A DNA stretch of 28,599 nt from a virus: the IMG/VR virus record IMGVR_UViG_3300044624_003459, positions 1-28,599 of that record; one strand, written 5' to 3'. The position numbers and the translations under genes are program-made. Every line of letters starts with the position of its first letter. Position 1 is the first letter of the stretch. This document shows, in pieces, positions 8,643 through 20,600 of this stretch. The notes beneath the pieces are model-generated. The model made no database searches. It saw only the letters and a list, made by a program, of their open reading frames with translations, and was not told where the DNA came from.

Positions 8643-11600
8643 ATGGCACGTACAAGATCGGTAGATTTTTTACCAGAAATTTTTAGAACTCCGGTCAACA
8701 AGCAGTTTTTGGCTGCTACCTTGGATCAAATGATTCAGGAACCCAAGTTCAAAAAAACTCAAGGCTTTATTGGTCGCACAGTGGGCCCTGGGGTCAACCC
8801 CAATGACAGTTATGTGGTGGAACCTGACGCAACCAGACAAAATTATCAACTGGAACCCGGAGTCATAAGTTTAGAACCTGACACACAAAATGTAAAAAAT
8901 GTAATAACTTACCCGGGCATGAACGATGCAATTGGTTTTCAAGGCGGTGATCAGACTCGTGCAGACCAACTGTATCGCAGTGAGTATTATGCCTGGGACC
9001 CTTTTGTTGACTATGATGCTTTTATCAACTTCAGTCAGTATTTTTGGCTGCCCAGTGGTCCACCCACAGTGGATGTGAGAGCCTTGGGAGTACCACTCAC
9101 AAATAATTTTGTTGTTGACCGAGCCAATGGAGTGTATACATTTTCGGACCTAAGCGGAAACAACCCCACGTTGGATCTAGTGCGTGGTGGCAGTTATACA
9201 TTTGAAGTGGCACAGAACAGCAAAGAAACTGTTAACTATCGTGTGACCAACAATGGCACTACCGCATATCTGTTGGACTCGCTGCCCAATCCCACGCTGA
9301 CACTAGCACGTGGTAACACTTATGTGTTCAACATAAATCTTACTGGTGTTTTTCCTTTTTGGATTAAAACTGCGTTGAGTCTCGGCACTGGTGATGCCTA
9401 TTCATCAGGAGTGCAACGCAATGGTAGTAGTTTTGGTCTTGTGACATTTACTGTACCACAAGATGCGCCAGACACGTTATATTATGTCAGCGAAAATCAA
9501 ACCAACCTGCGCGGAACTATCAACATTGTGGATGGTACACCTGGCACTGGTCCGGGATTTTGGATTCAGACAAATCCAGGCATAGCAGGAGTCATTCCTA
9601 ATACACCCAATATCAGCAATCGTGACGTGTATGGTGTTAGCAACAACGGCGAAGATCTTGGTACAATAACGTTCAACGTTCCCCAAAAAACTATACAGCA
9701 ATTTTACTATAATCTTGTGGATGTAGGACCCATTGATCTGTTGACTACATTGCAGTTTGATCAAATCAACAATCAACCATTACAACAGTTCATAGACACT
9801 TACGGTGGCATTGATGGTATTACGTATCTGCAGACTAGAACTTTGGTGTTTACCAATACTGTGGCAGGCGGCTGGGTTGATGGCGTTACAGTGATACCAC
9901 CAGCGGATAGATATCAAGTATGGCAAATTAACATTGTCCCAGTGGGACTGGTTGATACCATTCAACTGGCCAAGATAGCAGACGTTGCTACCAATCAAAA
10001 GTTTACCATCAGCTACGGCAACACATTCAGCAACACCAGTTGGTACAAAAATGCCACAGGATTTTTTCAACAAATCCCATTGTTGACTGCTGTGCTAAAC
10101 GATTTGTATTATCAAGACGGCACAGATCCTGAAATTTTTGGCAGCATACGACTTGTAGACCCTGAGGACGTCAACACAATATTCATTGACAGCATAATAG
10201 GTCAACCAAATTATGTAAGCCCAAATGGTGTGGCATTTACCAACGGACTCAAAGTTCGATTCACTGGAGATGTGGTGCCAGTGAGTTACGGCTCAGGCAC
10301 AGTGACCATTAACTGCACAGGCACACAAGCTGGTTCAAACTTTGTTACTTGCAACAGCACAGCCGAACTGTACGAAGGTGAAGAAATTGTTTTTTCAGGC
10401 ACCACCGCTGGCGGTATTGTGCCTGGACAAAGTTATTATATCAAAACAATAGGAGCAACTGGTACGGAGTTCAGTCTGGCGCTGGCAGTTGACGGTGCCA
10501 CAGTGGAATTGACCACAGCCACAGTGGCTGGGTTCATCGGTGCGGCCATTGCCAACAACGAATTCTATGTGACTGGAGTAGGCACAGCCATAGAACTACT
10601 GCCAGTGCGTGATTTTATCACTCCAGAAACTTATGTGATTGATGCCAATGACAGCACCATAGCGTCAGAGCCAGACCAAGTTGACTATCTTACCATAGAC
10701 AGGGCCAGCAAGGATTTAAACGCTTGGACTCGTAGCAATCGTTGGTTCCACGTGGACGTGATTCAAGCCAGTGCTGAATACAACAATACTGTGGCTGAAC
10801 TGGACAACAACTATCGTGCCAAACGCCCTATCATAGTGTTTCAGCCTGACATCAGACTGTACAACATGGGCACTGAAGGTAAGCAGCCAGTAGACATCAT
10901 TGACTTCGAAGAAACTGATGCTCTCAGTAATATTGAAGGTGCTACCAGCTACATAGTTGATGGATATACATTTGTGGATGGCACACGAGTGATCTTTGCT
11001 GCTGATGAAAATTTTGAAGTTAGAAACAAAATTTATGTGGTGCAATTTATCACACCTGACAGTGTGCCACCCCTGATTGCACAGCCTATTATACATCTGG
11101 TGTTGGCCAGCGATGGCCAGGTGTTGACTGATCAGTCAGTGTTGTGTTTGGACGGCAACGATCTTCGAGGAGTGTCATTCTGGTACAATGGTATAGAATG
11201 GACTCAAGCGCAACAAAAAACATCTGTGCAACAGGCACCATTGTTTGATGTGTACGACCTGACCGGCACCAGTTTTGGCAACAACACTACATATCCTTCT
11301 ACAACTTTTGTAGGCAGCAAATTGTTCAGTTACGCTGTGGGCGACTCGGGTGTGCTTGATCCTATATTGCAATGTCCCTTACAATATCTCAACATCAATA
11401 ACGTTGGTGATATTGTGTTTGAAAACAATCTCTACAAAGACACATTCTTGTATGTGGAAGACAATGTATCCATAACATCAGACATCAGTTCAGGAGTGGC
11501 CAGACAATATAGTGATCGTGTGACATTCAACAGATTGCTGGGTTGGCAAACTGCAGCCGCACCTAGCCAACAGTATCAACAGTTCAAATTCACCTATACC

Positions 11601-14600
11601 TCACAGACGTTGAAATTAGATGTGGCAGTGGGCACTGATACTGCACTGCCCGCTGTCAAAATCTACGTGGGTGGCAATTTTGTGTTGCCCATCCTTTACA
11701 CCTATCAAGTAGATAGTGACAGCACTACCATTACTTTGACCAATGAATATTTGCCCACAGACGTGATAGAAGTGCTGGCACTGAGTGATCAGATCAGCAC
11801 TGTGGCATTTTTTCAAGTGCCGATAAATCTACAAAACAATCCGCTGAACACCAACAGTCCCAGTTTTACGCTGGGTACTATTCGCACACACTATGAAACC
11901 ATTTGTGAGAACTTGATCACATTGTCTGGTCCCATCAACGGTGCCAACAACACTCGAGACCTCGGGAATCTAGTACCATTTGGCTTGACCATACTGCAAC
12001 AAAGTGCGCCATTGACTCTGGCTGGTTATTTTTTACGCAGCGAAACCTACAACATATTTTCCAGCCTGCAGTTCAACAGCAACGAATACTTAAAATTCAA
12101 AGGTCAATTGTTGAACGCTGTGACACAACAGGTTGTGCAGTTTCAGACTACTGGACAAGTGCTGGACACAGCCTTGGCTAACATCACCACAGGTCGAATT
12201 GAATCCCAGCCTTTTTACTGGAGCGACATGATTCCGGCCGGTGCTGTGTATCAAACCACACAGTACACCGTGAGTCGCACCACTACAGATACGTTTGACA
12301 CCATCAACGTGTACAATTATACTTCTGCCAACTATCAAGGCATGAATGTGTATCTAAATAATGTGATTCTCACTCGTGATCTAGATTACACTGTGCCCGC
12401 CGACGGTCCAAGAATTGTGGTCAGTGCCACACTTGCCTTAGGTGATATGTTAACCATTCAAGAATACGCAGTGACTTATGGCAGTTTTGTGCCTAATACC
12501 CCTACCAAAATGGGGCTGTATCCTGCCTATCGTCCAGAAATAATCACACAACAAACCAGCTCGGGCTTACAAACAGTTATCATTGGACATGATGGCAGTG
12601 TTACTCGAACATTTGGCGACATCCGCGATGATGTGTTGTTGGAGTTTGAAACCAGAATTTTCAACAACCTCAAACTGGATGGAAATCCAGTACCGTTGAC
12701 TCAGACTGATGTGTTGCCTGGGCAGTTTAGAACCACTGGCTACATCACACAAGAAATAGATCAAATTTTGAACACAGATTTTTTGAGCTATGTGGCCTGG
12801 AACAAGCTGGACTATCGCACTCAAGACTATCAGGCTGCCAATGAATTTTCCTGGAACTACAGCAGCAGCCAAAGCAAATTAGACAATGCACCATTGTTGG
12901 GTGCTTGGCGTGGTATCTATCGCTACTACTATGACACACAACAGCCTCAAGAAACGCCATGGGAGATGCTGGGTTTTACCATCAAGCCTATATGGTGGGA
13001 AGACAACTACGGTCCCGGACCATACACACAAGACAACTTGGTGTTGTGGGATGACCTAGAAGCCGGTTATGTTGCTGACCCGATAACTCCATACTATCTG
13101 CCAGAGTATGCTCGTCCTGGCCTGACTTCAGTGATCCCCACTGGCACAGAAGGTGAACTGTTGAGCCCATTTGATTCAGTTGTGGGCACATACAATGATC
13201 AAACGTTTCGTAAGAGTTGGGCACTGAGCGACGGTGGACCGGTAGAAGCTTCTTGGTGGAACTCCAGTTCTTATCCGTTTGCAGTCATGCGACTGTTGGC
13301 CTTGACACGCCCAGCCAAGTTCTTTGCACTGTTTGCTGATCGTGACTTGTACAAATATGACCCTGTGCTGGGACAATTCTTGTACAACAGTCGTTATAGA
13401 TTGGATGCCAACAATTTGGAAATCTACGGCAATGGTGTCAGCAAAGCCAGCTACATCAACTGGATTGTGGACTTCAATCGTCAAAGCGGCATCAACAGCA
13501 CTGCAGATTTAACAGCAGATCTCAGAGCCTTGGATGTGAGACTGTGCTACAGAATGGCCAGTTTTTCAGACAAACAGTACATCAAAATTTACACCGAAAA
13601 GTCCAGCCCCAACTCAGTCAACACTACATTTTTAATTCCAGACGAAAGTTATGATTTATTGTTGTACAAAAATCAACCGTTTGATCGTGCCAGTTATTCA
13701 GCAGTGGTGATACAACAAGTGTCTGGTGGCTACGCTGTGTTTGGCTACAGCACCACACAACCATATTTCAATGTGGTTCAAAGTGAGTATGCAGGTCGAT
13801 TAAAGACTTATGATGTAGCCGGAATCACTGTGCGAGTGCCCACACTGTACACAGATCGAGTGGTACAGATCCCTTATGGCTACGTGTTTGCCAGCGAAAC
13901 AGCAGTGAGTGACTTCTTGTTGAGTTATGGTCAGTTTCTGCAACGTCAAGGACTGACCTTTGATAGTACAGACAATGGCTATCAGTTGGACTGGAGTCAA
14001 ATGGTCACTGAGTTTTTGTACTGGAGTCAACAGGGCTGGGACGAAAATGCATTGATAAACCTCAATCCCCTGGCATTCCGACTCAGTATCACTCGTGATC
14101 AAGCTGTGGTAGACAGTGTGGCTGCACAAACAGTAGACAACATCTTGCTGGATCAAAATCGCAAGGAGCTGCCCACACGCAATCTAATTATCACACGCCT
14201 TGACAACACATTCACTGTGGAACCAGCCACAGATCAAACACTGAGTTATATCGACCTAAAGTACACCGCCTACGAACATCTCATGGTATTCAACAATGCC
14301 AGTGTGTTTGGTGACTTGATTTATCAACCAGTGACAGGTGCCAGACAAAGTCGTTTGAATTTGATTGCGGTGACCACCACCGAGTGGAACGGCTCCGTAG
14401 ATGCACAAGGATTTATTCTCAATCAAGACAACGTGCAAGAATGGAACAATTACAGTGTGTATCCAAAGGGACAGATTGTAAAATTCAAAGGGGCTTACTA
14501 TTCAGCAGCCACTATTGTGCAGCCCACTGCAGTGTTCAATGCCAACGACTGGCTAGCTAGCGACTATACTCAGATAGAATTGGGATTGTTGCCCAACTTG

Positions 14601-17600
14601 GCCAACAAGGCCGATCAGTTGCAAAACAGCTACAATATCAACACAGCCAATCTCGAAACTGACAATGACCTGTTGAGCTATGGCTTAATTGGATTCCGTC
14701 CTAGAGAATACATGACTTCATTGAATTTAGATGACGTTAGTCAGCTCAATGTCTACCGACAGTTTCTCGGCAGCAAAGGCACAGTGCTCAGTGCAGAATT
14801 GTTCTCACAGGCCAACCTGGGCAAAGAATCTGCAGACTACAGCATCTATGAAAACTGGGCGGTACAACGTGCAGTTTATGGTGCCAATGCTAACCGCAGT
14901 TTTTTCCAGTTGCAATTGAATCGTGCATTGTTAGACAGTAATCCTGCATTGATCCAAGTCATCAACCCGCAACAGGCCAGCTCAGCTGATCAAACTGTAT
15001 TGGTGTCAAACATTTGGCGTCAGAGTTATAAAATCACCAACCCAGACATTCTGCCTACTACTACCACTTTGCCCACAGACATTGCACTGCCCACAGCCGG
15101 CTATGTTAACCTGGAAGATGTGGACATCACAGTGTTTGACATTGACAACACTGACAGTCTGGCTGCCAACATTGACAGCATTGGTGTTGGCACCAATATC
15201 TGGGTGGCCAAGGTCAATGCTTACGACTGGGACATCTACAGAACCGAAGCTGTGCCTGGCACAATCAACCATGTGTGCGATAACTTGGATGGCACCAGCC
15301 TGGTAATATTTTCTGGGCAGCACGGGTTATCAGCACAAGATCAGTTAATCATAAGATTTTTTGACCCTGAAGTCAATGGTGTGTACACTGTGTTAACGGT
15401 AGTCAGCCTGGATACCATTACCATAGCATTTAGCTTTGGTACTGATCGTACTGTGGTCAATGGCACCGGGTTGGCATTCACTCTGCAGACACAACGTGTG
15501 GCCCAGGCTAGCGACACACTGACATTGCCCTATGCCAACACCATACGTGCTGGCGCCAAAGTCTGGGTAGACAACAACGGTGAAGATCTATGGACTGTGC
15601 TGCAAAAACAAGAAGTATTTTCACAACTATTGAGCTTGACACCTAAACAAAAAGATGTTGGCGAACAGTATGGCAGCAGTGTGGCACAGGCTCAAAATAA
15701 ACTGGCCATCCTGATTGGCAGTGCAAAATATCGACTGCCTGCAGGTGCAACTGAGTGGAACATTTTCAATTCTTATACTGTAAATTCTATTGTGTATGTG
15801 TCAGACCCATATCAAACAGAATTTTTTCAATGTATTCTTGCAATTGACAACGATGGATCTACATTGATAGATATCTACAATACCACATACTGGACACCTT
15901 TCTCGTTGAATTCATTGCCACGTCGAGGAGCAGTGTATGTGTATGTAAAAAGCACCAGCGATGTGTACACGCCAATCAATCCAACAGCACCAGCAGATGC
16001 TGTGCTGACACTGGACGTGTTGGATGTCAGCGGCGGACCATTCGACGGCGAAACTGCTGCTCGAGACCTTGGTGCAAGTGTGGATTTTGGCAACCAGACC
16101 TGGGCAGTAGCCGGTGCACCAGGCAGTCTTGGCAGTACTGGTACAGTTGACAATGGCTATGCCATGGTCATATTCCGAGACCCCTTGCTGGGCCGCCCAG
16201 GCACCAATCCTTTTGCAGTTTGGCAATTGTTGACCAGTCCAGGATCAGTCACTGCTGCTGAAGAATTTGGTTATAGCGTGGCCATCAGTCAAGATGAACG
16301 TTGGCTATATGTGGGCGCACCAGGTGTGAACAAAGTGTATGCATTTGGACAGACGGATTGGCAACTGCAAAAAGTCACAGCATTAGGCACTGGCACTACC
16401 ACAAACTACTACATTGGTGCTGATATTCAAATTGACAATGACGCTCAACTCACAGTGAGTGTGGGCGGCGATGACCAACGACTCAACGTGGATTATGTTG
16501 TGAGCAATAGTTTGACTGAAGTGGTGTTCACAGTGCCACCTGCCCTGAACGATGCAGTTGAAATCATACGAACCAGTCGCAAAATTCTAGACTATCAAGC
16601 TAGCTATGATGTGGTGCCAAGCGCAACCTCAGGCTCGGGCACAGGTGCTGAATTCACAGTTGTATATCAACGTAATCAAGTGGGCCAACCTGGAGCCTCA
16701 AATGGTGTAGTGGCCATCAGTACCGCAGGTATCAATTACAATGACGGCGATACCATCACCTTGGCAGCTGCCAGTTTTGGCGGCGCTGTGTCTAACGGTC
16801 CTATCACTCTTACTGTACCTGCAGGCGGCGTTGGGCTCAACGGCGAATTGCTGGCAGTGACCATTGCTTACACTCCTGTGGCATTGACCACCACATTCTC
16901 TTTGAATGAATACTTGTTCACTGTAGACAACATCAACAGTTTTACACTATTGGTGGACAATGTGTTGCAACGACCCAACATTGATTATACCTTTGATACA
17001 AACACTGGTGATATTACATTTGCTGCTGCCAGCAACCCACCAGCTGGTGCTACAATTTTGGTCAGAGCAGAAGGATATTTTGAATACTCGGGAACAATTA
17101 CCAATCCAGCAAGTCAAGCTGGAGACAGATTTGGACACAGTGTCAGCACCAGTACAGATGGTCGACAAGTATTGATTGGTGCTCCTGAGGTCACACAAAA
17201 CAGCCTGACTGAAGCAGGCACAGTGTATGTGTACGACAGAAACGTGCAGAGATTTATCTATGGCACAGATGGATCTACAGTACAGTTTACAGTTTTGGGT
17301 TCGGTGTCAGACCCAGTCAGTGTGCTGGTCAATGGCACATTCTTGGTCAACCAATTTAGTGCTGAACCTGATCAATCCAACACCTTTGCGGTCAGCGGCA
17401 ACACTGTGACCATTCTGGCTAATTTGCAAATAGGCGATATAATTGAAATTGAAACCAATAATTTCCAATTTGTACAAATAATTGATCAACAAACTCCTGA
17501 AGAATTCAGCAACTACGGTACCGCTACTGACTTGTGCAGTTATAATTGTAGTTTGTATGTGGGAGCACCCGGCAGCAGTGTACAGCAGGTCAAGACTGGT

Positions 17601-20600
17601 GCAGTGGAGCGATTGATCAATCAAAGTTTGACATATGGAATTACACAGTGCGGCAATCCTTTAGGTAGTTTAAACAATGGCGACACCCTGCGTGTGAACA
17701 ATCAAGATGTGCCAGTCCCCGGTGCCTGGAACAGCAGCACTAGTTATCCTGTCAACACCGTGGTATATGCCACTGTAACCCCTGTCACAACCATATATGT
17801 CAGCCTACAAAGTGTGCCAGCTGCCACAGCCCTGGCTAACACATCTTACTGGCGTGTGATAGAAACAACCAGTGTGTTGGCATCTGTAGATTATCGTGCT
17901 CTAGCAGCACAGATAAACATAGATGTACCCAATGCCACAGCATCTGTGGATGACGACGGACATCTTACCATTGCTGTGAAAAATTCTGCAGCGGCACCTG
18001 TAGGTGCTAAACTTTCTGTACTGCCCGGCAGTGTAGGCACAGCTTTTGCCGACATTGACTTTACCACTTATAGATTTACTCAGACTATTGTGAGTCCTTA
18101 TCCTGTGGCATACGCCGGGTTTGGCGCTAGTCTCAGCATTGACGACAGTGCTGTGGCCTTGGTTGTGGGTGCACCACGTGGCACCTTGTATTTGATCACA
18201 GTGTTTGATCTTTCGACCACTGTATTTGATGAAGATGCTACAGATTTCTTTGATGAAACTGTACAGAGTGGTGCTGTGTACACATATGATTTGTTGGCCA
18301 GTGCCAACAGTTCCATCTTGAATCCTGACAAGTTTGTGTTTGGACAACAGATTTCCAACCCAGCTGTGGCATCATTTGATCAGTATGGCACTGCTGTGAA
18401 CTACACCAGCGGCCTGGTGCTGTCATCTGCGCCGGGCAACGATGTGGAAGACAGCACATTGACCGCAAATTATGGCACAGTTTTTGTCAGCGTCAATGAA
18501 ACTAATACACCTGCGTGGACTGTGTTGCGAGAACAAAAACCCGTGGTTGATGTGAGACTGCTGAACAGTGTGTATGCTTATGACAGAATTACCAGTGCAG
18601 TTGCACAGTATTTTGACTTTTTTGATCCACTGCAAGGCAAGATTCTTGGTGCGGCCAGACAGAACTTGGACTACATTGGAGCCGTAGATCCTGCCAGTTA
18701 TAACGTGGGTCCAGTTGGCATCCGCGGCACAACCTGGGGGCAGAGCCAAGTTGGCGAAACGTGGTGGAATACCAGCACAGTGAGATTTATTGATCCCAAT
18801 CAAGACAACATTGTGTATGCCAGCCGACGATGGGGACAGACTTTCCCGGGCAGTTCAGTGAATGTGTATCAATGGACAGTGAGCGCCACTCCTCCTGCCA
18901 CTTACACTGGACCTGGTGTACCGTTGAACACGCTGAGCTATGTGGTCAACACTGTGCTGACTACAGCTGGTATTTTTGTCACAGAATACTACTTCTGGGT
19001 GCAAGGCATCACTGTCACTGCCACACAAAAAGGCAAAACACTGCCCATTAGCACAGTGGCTAACTACATTGAAAATCCTCGTGCATCAGGTATTGCCTAT
19101 TTGGCAGCATTGAATGCCAGTACTGTTGCACTGTACAATGCTACTGATTACATTCAAGCACAAGATACTATACTCAGCATTGAGTTTGACAAACAGTTGA
19201 CCAACGATAATGTGCATGTGGAATATGAACTAGTAGCACAAGATCGCGAAGATGCATTTATTAACGACAACTTGTATCGCAAACTGCAAGACAGTTTCTG
19301 CGGAGTTGACACCAATGGCAATCTAGTGCCTGATGTTAATCTAGGACCAGCTGAACGCTACGGTGTACAATTTAGACCCAGACAAAGCATGTTTGCGGAC
19401 AGATTTGCAGCCCTGCGCAATTACTTGACCAAGGCCAATACCATACTGGCTCGCTATCCCATTGCTGAAGATCGTCAATTTGTGTTGCTCAACAGTGTAG
19501 ATCCTGAACCCAGTGCAGGCTCAGGCCTGTGGAACAAGCGTGTGGCCAACTTGGAAATTTTGGGTTTCCAAAACATCAATACTGTGCCAGTGGGCTATGC
19601 CTATCTGGTAGAAAGTGATAGCACCAATCGTGGCTTGTGGACCATTTACACAGTGATACAGTCGGGTACCGCGCCAAATGTAGTAAGATCGTTAACGTTG
19701 ACTCGTGTGCAAAATTTTGACACTCGACAATACTGGAACTACGTCAACTGGTATTTGCCAGGATACAATACCAGTAGTCAGATCTTGGTAGAAGTGCCCA
19801 ATACCGCTGGGTTGTCCACATTGGATGTGCCGGTAGGCAGCAGTGTGCGAGTCACTGCCAACAGTGCCGGCAAATTTGAAATCTATCTGCGCACAGTCAC
19901 AGGATTTGACCGTGTGGGCTTGCAAGACGGTACCATTGCGTTTGCTCAAGAATTGTGGGACTATGCTCTGGGTCGCTATGGTTTTGACCTTGAAGTTTTT
20001 GACGCTCAGTATTTTGATCAGGAACCTGTTATTGAAACAAGAAAAATCATTCAGGCCATCAACGAAGAACTATTTGTGGACGACTTATTAATTGAACGCA
20101 ATCGTTTGTTGACTGGAGTATTTAATTTTGTGCTCAGTGAATCTGCCGCGCCAGAGTGGTTGATCAAAACCAGTTTGATTGACGTGGAACACAGAATTCG
20201 TAATCTAGTGCCGTTTCAAAACTTCAGACGAGACAATCAAGAGTTTGTGTTGGACTACATCAACGAAGTCAAACCTTATCATGTACAGGTACGTGAATTC
20301 AATTTGAGATACAACGGCTTTGATCAGTGGTTTGGCGACATTACAGACTTTGATTTGCCGGCCTACTTCAACACCAGTTTGCAAGTGCCGCAATTTACCA
20401 GTCCAGTGCTGCTGCCCTATGAAGCTGGCACAGCTCTCAACACTGAAACCAACAATCTTAGCAACCTACCAGCTAACAGCACAGTGTGGAGCTCATGGCC
20501 CTACAGCCAGTGGTTCAACAATTATCTGCTGAGCCTGGATTCAATTGCATTGATTGAACCTGGCAGCGGATACACTGAACCACCTGATGTGGTAATTGTT

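Larger units (their letters stand above)
15657..18520 (+). repeat. Seven FG-GAP-like repeats, probable beta-propeller with inserts
   Basis: Each repeat has an F/Y-G-x-S/A-V opening, a strand, and an I/V-G-A/S-P-like turn: QYGSSVAQAQNKLAILIGSA (15669), DLGASVDFGNQTWAVAGAPG (16065), EEFGYSVAISQDERWLYVGA (16260), RFGHSVSTSTDGRQVLIGAP (17127), NYGTATDLCSYNCSLYVGAP (17509), GFGASLSIDDSAVALVVGAP (18117) and QYGTAVNYTSGLVLSSAPGN (18381). Several close with GAVYVYV- or GTVYVYD-type strands. Integrin-type propellers have seven such blades. Long gaps between repeats hold other modules. Confidence 0.7.

Noticed and set aside
9136-9540. Functional copper-binding cupredoxin
   Set aside because: The fold-like strand pattern is present but none of the expected Cys, His or Met ligands is, so only a structural role is claimed.
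14552-14561. GCTAGCTAGC palindrome
   Set aside because: A 10-base palindrome inside the giant coding frame with normal codons. It has no T-run, operator pair or second copy, so chance is enough.
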